From positions 1 to 64,000 of the forward strand of contig JAMSLZ010000022.1 in assembly GCA_026027325.1 (NCBI GenBank): a stretch of 64,000 bases of DNA. The letters run 5' to 3'. Each line of letters begins with the position of its first letter. Positions within the stretch are counted from its first letter, which is position 1. The position numbers and the translations under genes are program-made. This DNA comes from Actinomucor elegans. Taxonomy: Eukaryota; Mucoromycota; Mucoromycetes; Mucorales; Mucoraceae. Under the pieces are notes generated by a model. That model saw only the letters and a program-made list of their open reading frames with translations, had not been told where the DNA came from and ran no database searches. Positions 10,201 to 18,724 of the stretch are shown here, one piece after another.

Positions 10201-12195
10201 CGTAGGTAATCGAACAATGGATTCAGGCAAAGGACATGAAGATGTTATGGGTATGCTCTGACTAATCTCTAGTGATTCTTTAATTATACTCATGAACTCT
10301 GCTCTTTGCTCAGGCGTACCAGCAGGCGAATTGTCAGGTTCATGTTTTCTTTCACGTTCAATGTTCAAGTTTTCAAAAATAGCTTCATCACTCAAGGCAG
10401 CGTCAGAATGTGCATGATCATCTTTGATGCGAAAAGCCACTCCAGTTAATCCGATATTCATTTTGGGAAGAATATCTGTGCCAAGAAGAATATCAAACTC
10501 GAATCCGTCGTTAAAGTTCATTACTTCAAATGAGTGTTTGAACTTAATGCCATTTGCATACTTTATTTCCAAAGGATCGGTGATACCAATTCTCTTTGCA
10601 GTATTTTGATGAGACAAGAAATTATAAGAACCAGGTAATTTATGTACTTTATTTATATGAAGTTTATTCTTCAAAGAAGACAAACTAACAAAGCTACAAC
10701 TACTTCCTGTATCTACGCGTCCCAGGAGACGTTCAGACTCTACAATCAACGGTGTACATAAATTAAATGCGTCATTAGCCTTTAATTTGTCACTCTTCTT
10801 GTTCTCATTCAGGTACTTACATTGATAGCTCTGATTCTCAATCTCGGAGTCGGCCATCTCCAAGTCCTCTTGAACTTGCTGCTCAATTGACTTCTCACTC
10901 GAGGAAGCCGCAGGCATCACAGCCAAGACAGTACTGCTACTACTGCTTTCAGCAGCACCACAACGATGACCAGGACGCCATGGAGACACACCACAAGTCC
11001 AACACTCTTTACCCTTCGCCTTCTTCACAGAAGGAGGGCGTTCAGCTCTTCTCTTAGCGAGAAAACAATCCTTGGTGTCATGGGTCGCATTGTTACCATG
11101 ATGGATGCACGAAAAGGGTTTCGCCACCTTACTCGCCTTTTGCACCCGACGAGCTGCATTCTTGTGATGATGGTGATAGGGGGCCTTTTCTTTGCGTCGC
11201 TCAACAACAGGCGCACCAGGAAGAAGAGAAACAGCCTCATTATACGACGTATGGTCGTCACCAAGAATATCACGACCAATCTGTGCGATTTGATCGACAG
11301 TGTATTCAGCATTCTCACCAGAAGATCCAGCCTTCACTGAATTCATTGCAACTCTGATCAGCGTCTGAACAGGTTTAGTCAGCGAGGCCAAAAAACGATC
11401 AGCTACTCTAGGACACTCTCTAGGTAGGCCTGCATCAAACATTGCTGTTTGAAAACGCTTAGCATAGTCGCCCACCGACTCATTGTTTTCCATTACCATG
11501 GTAAACACAAGGTCAGTATATCTTCTCAACACAAGGGAAGAACCGTGCTGCTTCTTAAACTCTCTACGAGCATCTGCCCATAGGGTACAACCTCTACTCA
11601 GCTCATCTTTCACCCATGCTTTATCGCCATGGGGAAGGCAAAGGGGTAAGAAGTTCTTCCACACCTCATCAATGGACATGGAAGAAGACTCAACTACATC
11701 CTCAAATTCTCTCAAAAAATGCTCAACAGACTCGAAGGCTTCGTAACCTGGAAAAGGTTTGACAGCCGAGGTCAAGAGTTGGAACTTGGGCAAGTCGCGA
11801 CGATTCAATGTCAAACCAGTAGGTGGCTTAACACGATCAACCTCACCGATCAATGAACTGCACTCTTGGATCTCACGGAGCATCCTCTTGGAGCGTTCAA
11901 GGGCCAACAAGGCTTCATCAGCCGCTACGTCATCTCTGACTACACGAGCACGACTAAACGCTTGAAGGTATCGGGTAATATCTGCACGGAGCCCGGCGAT
12001 ATTTGTGTCAATCAGTTGTGGGTCAGTCATGTCAGCAACAGCATGCTCAGCCGACTCAGACAACAAAGAACTAGCACCAGGAGACTTGATAAACTCATCA
12101 AGGTTGCTTGACAAGGTCGATTCATCAAACATGGGGGTGTCAGGGTTAACACCACAGTTGGCAGAAGAAGAACCAGAAACGTTGTTGGAAGCCAT
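7270..12195 (-). CDS. Gag-Pol polyprotein with C-terminal chromodomain (1641 aa)
   Basis: This single frame encodes all retrotransposon functions. In order: a Gag region; a zinc knuckle CWTCGVSPWRPGHRC near residue 400; an aspartic protease with DTGSS near 495; reverse transcriptase with the catalytic FVDD near 830; RNase H (TDASLYG near 980, FTDHKAL); an integrase with an H2C2 zinc region near 1165-1195 and the catalytic triad in DHIAIDLAGP (~1233), QSDNGLEF (~1293) and NGAAENAVRT (~1329); and a chromodomain (YLIKWKGYSEKENTW) near 1500-1545. Integrase after RNase H defines Ty3/gypsy, and the chromodomain defines a chromovirus, which as known for the group may target histone marks. All catalytic residues are present and there is no stop, so the element may be active. 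Start is ATG 45 nt inside the 5' LTR. Confidence 0.95.
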   Translation of the reverse strand: MASNNVSGSSSANCGVNPDTPMFDESTLSSNLDEFIKSPGASSLLSESAEHAVADMTDPQLIDTNIAGLRADITRYLQAFSRARVVRDDVAADEALLALERSKRMLREIQECSSLIGEVDRVKPPTGLTLNRRDLPKFQLLTSAVKPFPGYEAFESVEHFLREFEDVVESSSMSIDEVWKNFLPLCLPHGDKAWVKDELSRGCTLWADARREFKKQHGSSLVLRRYTDLVFTMVMENNESVGDYAKRFQTAMFDAGLPRECPRVADRFLASLTKPVQTLIRVAMNSVKAGSSGENAEYTVDQIAQIGRDILGDDHTSYNEAVSLLPGAPVVERRKEKAPYHHHHKNAARRVQKASKVAKPFSCIHHGNNATHDTKDCFLAKRRAERPPSVKKAKGKECWTCGVSPWRPGHRCGAAESSSSSTVLAVMPAASSSEKSIEQQVQEDLEMADSEIENQSYQCKYLNENKKSDKLKANDAFNLCTPLIVESERLLGRVDTGSSCSFVSLSSLKNKLHINKVHKLPGSYNFLSHQNTAKRIGITDPLEIKYANGIKFKHSFEVMNFNDGFEFDILLGTDILPKMNIGLTGVAFRIKDDHAHSDAALSDEAIFENLNIERERKHEPDNSPAGTPEQRAEFMSIIKESLEISQSIPITSSCPLPESIVRLPTKEGATAYRRQYPIPYALRPVLDKQIKEWLETGTIIRSRVNTSFNSPLLLVPKRNKDGEIVSHRACLDVRSLNQILPPTFNFPVPLVKDIFDNLAGKKVFTTLDLSNAYHRFKVAPEDVHKLSFTYNGNGFSFQKACFGVKMLTSQFQKVMATLFEGIDCVQNFVDDCIVASESIEQHAKDVKFVIDRLNSANLILKESKCSWFQHSVRMLGFVVDASGVRVDQSKLTNVSKWPLPNKNKKHIQQFMGLVNYLREFVPMISRVAEPLTSLVNAENVEELWTDRHTKSFETIKEILQSKMMLHYPDLSKQFYVATDASLYGVAAVLFQKNEAGQDLYIGFVSSSLSPSQRRWSTTKRELYAVVLALLKFRKYIWGKKFTVFTDHKALVYLHTQKIANPMLIGWIETLLDFDFDVVHIPGILNKLPDILSRLYSPLEDENKLVEDSVTSKIIRRSPKKKAIIRKKRFSRDKTINVLATKLVERKDELTDYMTPPEEERDALLKEAHAFGHFGSQAIVRDLHSQGLHWANIYAEAKDIVSSCVECQKHNISKRGYHPLSNVVANRPFDHIAIDLAGPFDVTEEGYVYMLVITDICSKFVILRPLKNKQSDTVAKELVKVYGDFGVPRICQSDNGLEFKNAVMNSISKNLGIDRRYTTPYHPRANGAAENAVRTATNTLRKMMKSDSHSWAYYLPIIQLCMNRHIKAKTMSSPFSLMFARRVNLPDDYGNEKKFKLPIESMTMRELEERVDYMDKIVFPAILERTQKINEEYNKKFNQKSVLVDIPVGTHVMIRLQNRSSKLAPIYEGPYTVVRRNTGGSYELKDEQNELLSRNYVPSELKVVTLDESSIEEEYYEVEGIRDHRGEEGHREYLIKWKGYSEKENTWQKASDFTDPTIIQRYWNKQRELRRLEQTRVEQSIQNSEPNRRKKVGTSKIPKCNGNEMSNVAIEMSKNKRANIAATTSREERILNRRSNKKRKIE

Positions 12196-12240
12196 ATCGA
12201 TAAAAGTAAGGAAAATAGGACAGTAATTAAAAGTAAAAAA

Positions 12241-12746
12241 TGTTGTAAAGGTGGTAGATAAAGATTTTGGAAGATAGAAATACTTTTAAAACTGTGGATA
12301 GTTTTTTATTAGAGATCAAGAATTGATTAACTGGTCAAAAGGTGATAAAACGCATCTCTTATATACTTTTTCTCGGTCGGTACTTGATTCTAAATTCATA
12401 TTACGATTTGCCAGGAACAAGGTTGGACTGCGTATAAAGAAGACCAGGGATAATAACCAAATGAGCGGACCAAGATTAGCGGCGAGGAGTGTCGGGATCA
12501 ATATATCCAAAGGTAATAGTATTGAATGTAATATTTGGTGTGAGAGATAGTATTTATCAATTAGCGTCTACTTGCTCAGAGTGATATATAAATAAAGATA
12601 TTTTAACATAATCAAATACAGTCATTTACATTCTGGTTCTTGGTAATAATGCTTTATACACTTCTGCAGCTATATATAAGGATATCTATACGATTTTCTA
12701 TCTGTACAGTATTCTCTTATTAATATAATTATGAGCGTTTACAACA
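12241..12746 (-). repeat. LTR (5' LTR of the - strand element)
   Basis: 506 bp copy of 6581-7086. In the - strand direction it is followed by TTTTTTACTTTTAATTACTG (12221-12240), which does not resemble the 3' end of a common tRNA, so no primer-binding site can be named. Some chromoviruses prime on their own transcript, but I could not find a matching complement in the LTR. Confidence 0.95.
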
Positions 12747-13744
12747 TTGGTGATCTCTACACCACCAACAACCCAAATACCATCAACTCGGTGGCCTCGA
12801 TTATATTTTCGTTTACCAAATTTGGATTCGTCAATTTGGACGATAATGGGATTTCTATTATCGTCCAGACCTCCTAAGGAGTTAATTTAATGTAAGTAAC
12901 GTAAATTTATCTCGCTTCCTTAGCTGGTACACTTACCAATTTTAAGATCTTCTTCCGTTTGATTACCAGATAAAAAGTCCTCTTGCATTATCTGGTAAAA
13001 ATCATCTATTACGCCTCTAATGGTGTCAGGATGGATACCAGTAGATAGAGTAATTGTATTACGAGGAGCCTTACAGCATAGCCAGTAATACAAAACAATA
13101 AACTGATCACGGAGAGTGCTTTTACGTTCAGCAAAGAACGATTGAAAAAGAACCGAACATCTACTTTTGTTGCAGCATTTGCTCTTGTGACAACGCCAAA
13201 CATAGCCGCGATCGCTATTAAAGGTTAGTTTCATGGTGATACCATTAGGACACTTTATTCCTGTGTGAGTATAGTCATAAAGTATTTTTTGTTCCATGAG
13301 ATAACTAAATAAAATGAATTCAGTTAATTATACTTTATGCTAGGTGAATGTATATACGTACCGCACTGTACTATTGTCGTCTTTTAACTGATTTCCAATA
13401 AGTTCAAAGATAGTGATCATTTTAGTGGTAGGTTTTCTAGACCAAAGCTCTATTTCACCAAGCTGACTAAGAGGCAAAGCCGTTGGGAGAGAAACGCCAC
13501 TAAATGTACTTGGTTCAACTTGCTGAGGTTGAAGACTATCCAAATAAGCCAAATAAGCATCACCATCATCCTCCTCGTCGCCAGAGGATCTGGTTGAAGT
13601 CACAGTATTCTGCTCCAGACTTAGGTCATCCAATAATTGAGGACTAGTCGAGCGAACTTCAATAGAAGAAGTAGGAATAGGAGTTGAGAGAGAACCAGAA
13701 GCGTTGGTAGAACTGGAATCAAAAGCATGGAATGAGGAGAACAT
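12747..13744 (-). pseudogene. Merlin (IS1016/ISXO2-like) transposase, spliced, 3' part lost
   Basis: Three exons can be joined on the - strand: 13744-13362, 13305-12937 (less the intron 13306-13361) and 12873-12747, with GT-AG introns and consistent phase. The N-terminus is Ser/Thr/Asp-rich and not diagnostic. Exon 2 has the zinc-ribbon-like part with CHKSKCCNKSRCSVLFQSFF and the YYWLC segment. Exon 3 has the Merlin signature VQIDESKFGKRKYNRGH followed by WVVGGVEIT, which holds the first catalytic Asp. The frame is cut at 12746 by the LTR of the chromovirus and its C-terminus, with the remaining catalytic residues, is not found on the other side. It belongs to the DDE transposases that move DNA by cut and paste. 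It is therefore a dead, truncated copy. Confidence 0.85.
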
Positions 13745-14230
13745 CTTGACAAGAAGCTTAGATAAAATGAAGATAGTAAATACTTGATAAAAGAGATAAA
13801 GAAAGGGGAGAAGGTGGAAAAAGGCACCTTTTTATTACTTTTTTTCTACAACTAGCAGTCACAATGAGTCATAATATGTCATACTGAGCTATATAAGCCA
13901 GCCAATTACTAACTACAAAAGAAAATGAGTCATTAAGACTCAAAATTGATGAGTAAGCCAGATAAAAGACTACATACACTACAGAGCAATGGAAAAATAA
14001 TAATGTTGACTACTAGTATTGAACTCCCAACCGTTTCAATATAACTGAACCGAGCCTACACCTAGGCCAAATGCGCACTCTTTTACAAATAAAAAAATGG
14101 TAACAGCCCAACAAGGACATATATTAATCACGTGACCATCACGTGGTCTCATCCGAATTAGGTAACCCCCTTATGGTCTCAATTCGTCCAAATCCACCTG
14201 GTGTCCTTATATTAGCACTGATCCCTACCT
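13745..14230. other. Upstream of Merlin gene; no gene seen
   Basis: About 490 bp with several ATGAGTCATA / TGAGTCATTAAGACTCA motifs near 13860-13960, partly in inverted orientation, which could be subterminal transposase sites of the Merlin element. Around 14018-14090 the - strand has TTGGCCTAGGTG and GAGTTCAATACT, faintly like RNA polymerase III boxes A and B, but no tRNA can be folded. No terminal inverted repeat was identified. Confidence 0.35.
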
Positions 14231-14236
14231 ACAGAT

Positions 14237-14800
14237 CATAAACTTTTCTTGGGGTTTATTGAAGATGAAAGCAAGGTCTGTTCAGCCAGAAGTAGTACGG
14301 TAGCAAATTGGGTAAAAGAGACCATGAAAAACGCTGGTGTGGATACTAAGCTGTATGGACCACACAGTATACGGTCCGCCTCCAGCACCAAGAGGGATAT
14401 CTTTTTTTATATGAATTTAATATATATATTAGTAGAAAACATAAATATAATGTTGTTTTTTCATGCATAATGGAACAGTTGCCTTCTTGATAATGTTTAT
14501 TATACAGAATAATCATTTTAATTTATAAAAAAGGTTATAAAGATATAAAAACTATGGATATATTAAAAAGTTTAAATATATATAGAAAAGATAAAAATGA
14601 TGTAATGTCTGTATATATCCGTCCAAGGCTGTTGAACGTGGTCACACAATTGAAGAAGTTAAAGAGCATGCCAATTGGAGTAGGAATACATGTTGTATTC
14701 CACCTACTATTTTGCATCGACATAATAGTAAGGAATCAACTGTTCATTTATGTCATACACGGACTCTATCTGATAACCCAATCGGATTAACGAGGCCTGC
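14237..14800 (+). pseudogene. Tyrosine recombinase fragment (DIRS-like), split by a MITE
   Basis: The + strand reads KLFLGFIEDE, then STVANWVKETMKNAGVDTK and GPHSIRSASSTK up to 14391. After removal of the insert at 14392-14623 plus one CAA duplication, the frame resumes directly as AVERGHTIEEVKEHANWSRN. This is the C-terminal half of a tyrosine recombinase: the HxxR pair is in PHSIR and the second conserved His is in KEHANW. The frame is lost shortly after, and the tail with the catalytic Tyr is not recognisable. The N-terminal half is missing. Such recombinases take the place of integrase in DIRS retroelements, and a DIRS-like gag lies nearby, but I cannot show they come from one element. 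A Crypton source is also possible. Confidence 0.75.
14392..14623. mobile_element. MITE copy 3 (232 bp, inverted), TSD CAA, inside recombinase gene
   Basis: The element begins GAGGGATATC and ends ATATATCCGTC (TIR of about 9 bp with one mismatch to copy 1), flanked by CAA at 14389-14391 and 14624-14626. Removing it with one CAA restores an uninterrupted recombinase frame (S-T-K-A-V-E), which fixes the boundaries. The interior is the reverse complement of 4222-4451. It has no coding capacity. Confidence 0.88.
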
Positions 14801-15754
14801 ATAAATACAAGCGATGTGTCATCCTTAGAACTATTAGCCAATAATCATTACAAGAAACACGCAGCATCATACTATCGAGTAGTATCGAGTGTATCTCAAG
14901 ATAAGACCTGAATATCGAATAACGCGTGGGTTATACAATTACAACAATGCGTGGTTGAAAGGCTTATTAGTGGCTGCTGGGATTGGACTCCGTTGTACGG
15001 CCATGCGTGCTGATAGATATTGAATGCTACACTATTAAGCTCTGATGAAATGTATATAAAGAAGACTTGATTTTGAATTGTGAATAAACAGGAGAATAAC
15101 TTTTACTATCAGGATAGCTGATTCCATTTACTGTCTATTCTTTTATTATTGTATTTTAAATTATATCCTTCGTCTTTAGCACCGGATATAACAATACACA
15201 AACATTTGAAAGATTCTACTACTAACCTACTACAAGTTCATCCTTGGTGTTGAATCTGAAGTAGCTAAAGACCAAAGATTCACGTAATAATAATAAGACT
15301 TGTATATGTAATCAGATTACTGATTGGTAATAAGATAGTTATTAATTGTTCTTTATTTCAATCATAAAATGAAGGTGTATTTATATTAGTTAAAGGTCTT
15401 ATGTTTAACCGATTGACAGGTACTGCTGAGAATGAATGAATGAAATAATAATTCATGTTTAGCCGATTACTTGCAAGTTACGGTAGAATTAGTTTATACA
15501 AGTAAACGTACTGTGTTCTTGTATTGGTTCTTGTATTATTACTGATGAGTAATGTTAATGACAAGTGATGATGAATCGATCTAGAAGCTTAATTGATTAT
15601 GCGTGATTGCTTGATTGGTGAAACATATTTGACGGGACAATCAGTTACGCAGTTAGATAGCTTTAATTGAGACATGTCGTATGTATAACCTGTGAATATA
15701 AGCGTGTATACGACACTTGGGATCTCGAATTACCAATTCAATTTTTTCAACGGC
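14801..15754. other. No gene seen between recombinase fragment and DIRS-like end
   Basis: AT-rich sequence with no convincing frame, motif or RNA gene. It may be decayed element sequence. Confidence 0.4.
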
Positions 15755-16252
15755 AAACCTTACCACATTAGAAGCCGGAGCGGATGCAACTGAGATTGTT
15801 ATAGGAACGCCCAACAATCAAAATGTTGCCAAAGCGAAGGCTTCTAATGTGGTAAATACCCACCCAACTTCCTGGTTTTCACAACTCAAAAACCTTTTTT
15901 AACTTACAACACCCTCCCTAAAAAAAAAAATTGAAATATATTTATCCTTTGAAAGATATAGGGAAGAAAAGGGTTTCAAACTTTTATTTATATTTATATA
16001 TGAAAATAAAGCGTGGCTCTGAGAGCATTTACCACAATTTCAGCCTTCGCTTCGGCAACATTTTGATTTTGTATCCCTGTTTCACAATGGAGAGTAGCCA
16101 TTAATGAGGAGTTGTTTGTGTCCAATATTTGTAAAACTGTGTCAGGAGACCTCCAGGTAAAATGCCGTCCTGAGGAGTTATGTAATGTTGGTTCGATTTG
16201 TTTTTGTTGGTTTTCTGTATGGTCACTTTTTGGGTTGGTTGTGAAGATAGAG
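15755..16252 (-). repeat. Terminal region of DIRS-like element with nested inverted repeats
   Basis: Two inverted-repeat pairs are visible. TACCACATTAGAAGCC at 15761-15776 pairs perfectly with 15839-15854, and 15816-15857 pairs with 16027-16068 over about 42 bp with a few mismatches. In addition 15949-16036 (GAAAGATATAGGGAAGAAA ... GCGTGGCTCTGAGAGCAT) is repeated in the same orientation at 24551-24640. Combined inverted and direct terminal repeats are typical of tyrosine-recombinase retroelements. The - strand at 16101-16180 reads DGILPGGLLTQFYKYW, which resembles the start of a DIRS reverse transcriptase, so most of pol appears deleted between this point and the terminus. Confidence 0.65.
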
Positions 16253-17108
16253 TTATTTGCTGTCGTTGGATGTCGAATCTGTTGACTGTTGAGAGGTGTA
16301 ACTTCGTTGATTGGAGGAATGAGAACCTCGACCTCTTCCTCCGAATTGAAAAGGTTGTTGACCGCGTGACCAGTTTCCACGCCAAAATCCACCTCTTGAG
16401 TTCCCTTTTCCTCGAGGTCCATAGTTGAAACTTCTGTTGTTGTGATACTGTCCTCTACCCAACGATGCTGCATCCCTGATGACTTTGTCTTCAAACCGAG
16501 CTCTTTGAAGTTGTTCAACAAAGTCTCTATCGAAAGAATTCGTCTTTCCATCATCCTCTGTTGAGTATTCCAGGTATTTAACACTTGTTGGTAGTTTAAG
16601 CGTTTTGATTGCCACATCTTTTGTTTCTTTTTCTTGGAATTTTACTGAACCAAATCCAAACACTGCAAGTCGTTGAGCTTGTTCGATTGAGTTAATGAAA
16701 ATTTCTCTGTCCTTTGCGGAGGTAAATTCTGCTTTATTTTGTAGGTATTGAAGTTGTTCGTAGAACTCGGCGCTGGCTCTAGCTTGCAGTCGTGTTGTTT
16801 CTGTGATCTTATAATGGTACTGATGAGCTGATAGGCATCTACCTTCCAGTTTTTGAGATCTGGGATGAATTCTTTGTTGAGCTATTCAGCTTTTGTCTAG
16901 GAATCATGATTGTAACGTTGGATAGTTCTTTTGTATTGTTTAAATTTGTCCTTAAGTTGTGCTGGAGATGCATTGTCCAAGGTTTCGCTAATCGCCAAAG
17001 GGAGTTCTGTTCCGTTGACTTGAAGTTCTTTTTCACGAGCTCGTTGTTCTTCGAGTTCTCTAAATAATTCCTCAACTTCTGCTCGTGTGAGGGTGGTTTG
17101 TTGGTTAC
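16253..17108 (-). pseudogene. DIRS-like Gag, main part, interrupted by CACTA insertion
   Basis: The - strand encodes a Gag-like protein that starts at ATG 24526 (MEHINLNNGQNSN, 24526-24489), jumps over the CACTA transposon and continues here in the same frame as QQTTLTRAEVEELFRELEE. Downstream are two in-frame TAG codons (about 16895 and 16880), then LNKEFIPDLKNWKVDAYQ, a frame change, then FYEQLQYLQNKAEFTSAKD, QRLAVFGFGSVKFQEK and finally a Gly/Arg-rich tail (GRGQYHNNRSFNYGPRGKG; FGGRGRGSHSSNQRS). The Gly/Arg-rich tail is characteristic of DIRS Gag proteins of this fungal group. Stops and the frameshift show that it is dead independently of the insertion. Assignment to DIRS is by resemblance. 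Confidence 0.72.
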
Positions 17109-17128
17109 CACTATGGCGAAAATATTGT
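17109..17128 (+). repeat. CACTA left terminal inverted repeat
   Basis: CACTATGGCGAAAATATTGT, preceded by the duplicated TTAC. Pairs perfectly with 24469-24488. Confidence 0.97.
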
Positions 17129-17859
17129 GTGCTACCCATAATATTATGTGGTAAAACGACGATTTTATTATCATTTACCTACTAATACTATAGATTTACC
17201 TACTAATAATAATCTGCGAACCAATGAAATTAGAGCAATTATTTTCTATGGCTGCGCAATTAACAGTGCTTTGCTCATTTATTAGTGGTTACTCCTAATA
17301 TTAGTGGAAAGCAGACAATAATGTTATGGGTTTAGTCAATATTATAACATAAATTGACAATAAGAAAGAAAAGCCTGAACTCCATTTTATTTGCAAACAA
17401 TTTTTATGTATTCTTGTCTTTTGCCGATGAAAGCCAAATCTTGCAAACTTCTTATAAATGAGTACATGAAATTCTGATGCTTGTACGCAACAACATAATC
17501 CTCGTTTATTTTATTTACTAAAATGAACTCTGCTTTTCGTTTCAACGATCTTTTATGTAAATTCCTAGAAACGTTTAATTTCAACGTTTGTCAAAAATAA
17601 TGTTGAACAATTGTCTTTCAAATGCGTTTATTATTCGTTGAAAAGTCTCTTATACAGGTCAGGTTGCAAAAAATTCTCTTGTAAATTACTCTTTTGGAAA
17701 CAAGAACGAATCGCTAGTTCCATTTAATAAGCTGAGCACTTTCATTGCCGTGATTTAGCCTTTGGCTAATAGCTGTGTATTTAAAATGCTGAATGACATT
17801 AAGAATGAGCTGCCATTAAGTGTCTAATTTACTCAATTTTATGTTTAGTAAAATTATAG

Positions 17860-17985
17860 AATAAAGAAAGAAAGAAAGAAAAAAAGAAAATACATTGCGT
17901 TAAAAAAAAAAGAAATACATTGCGTAAAAAAAAAGAAATATATTGCGTAAAAAAAGAGATAAATTATTGTGTAAAAAAAAAAATA
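17860..17985. repeat. A-rich minisatellite inside the CACTA element
   Basis: Four imperfect units of about 22-25 bp share A-run + GAAATACATTGCGTAAAA, after a short (GAAA)n run. It lies in the left non-coding arm of the transposon. Role unknown. Confidence 0.8.
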
Positions 17986-18724
17986 GGTCAAGTAGCGATT
18001 ATTAATTGCCAGTAATCTTAGTCATTATTGCTAGGCGGTTATTTAACTAGATGATTTATTGTCAAAATCATATATCCACTTCTCAAACTACAAAAAAACG
18101 CGTTCGTTTTTGGACTTTCGAGTAATTGATGATTATGATAGAATTCTTAATGACGATCGAAAGCTTCAAAAACATGCACGTTTTTTTAGGTGCTAGAAAA
18201 CTACAATCGATGAACATTTTTGCTGTCTGTTGGAAAATTAATCCGCATTGCTTGATAATAAACTAATTTTACTATAAAGATAAACAAGAGCATTAATCAT
18301 ATTTTACATTTGGTTTTAAAGATTAACTGGAGCAACTAAATAGTCAATTAACATTATTGAATGATGAATATAGAACTGTATAACTTGGGTTATCCTGGTT
18401 CTATATTTCTGATATTATGAAATAATTTCTTAAACATCAGGGAAATGGGTTAAATTTTTGATTAAGAAATGTTTTTACATTCTGTTGCAAGATTGCTAAT
18501 ACCTTTCTCTCGAATTAATAACATGATATATAAAAACGAGTTAAATTATCTATAGTTTATATCTACTACAGAAAGTGTAAATACCTATTTTACTTTTGCT
18601 ATATTATGATGAAGTCCTTTTGGAGGGAAGCTTTATATTATTTTCGGTGGTTTAAATACATAATCAATTCAGAGAACAATTTTATTTCAAAATAAAACGC
18701 TTTTTGCTCTTGTCTTCATGCTAT

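Larger units (their letters stand above)
6581..12746 (-). mobile_element. Complete Ty3/gypsy chromovirus LTR retrotransposon
   Basis: Two 506-bp LTRs (6581-7086 and 12241-12746) bracket one long - strand polyprotein frame. Each LTR starts TGTTGT and ends ACAACA. I found no difference between the LTRs on side-by-side reading, and the polyprotein frame is unbroken, so the element is very young or recently converted. The bases next to the ends (GATAT on the left, TTGGT on the right) are not a target-site duplication, and the flanks do not belong together: the right flank is a Merlin transposase exon, the left is subtelomeric DNA. This suggests recombination between copies or a rearranged end. 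Confidence 0.95.

Noticed and set aside
10966..11340. 124-codon + strand frame and 97-codon - strand frame inside the retrotransposon
   Set aside because: Shadows of the Gag region of the 1641-aa polyprotein.
14018..14090. tRNA-like A/B box pair on the - strand
   Set aside because: No cloverleaf or acceptor stem could be formed; box matches are weak.
15994..16617. 207-codon - strand frame overlapping the Gag relic
   Set aside because: It is another frame of the decayed Gag; the Gly/Arg-rich frame 16253-16663 is the one with family character.
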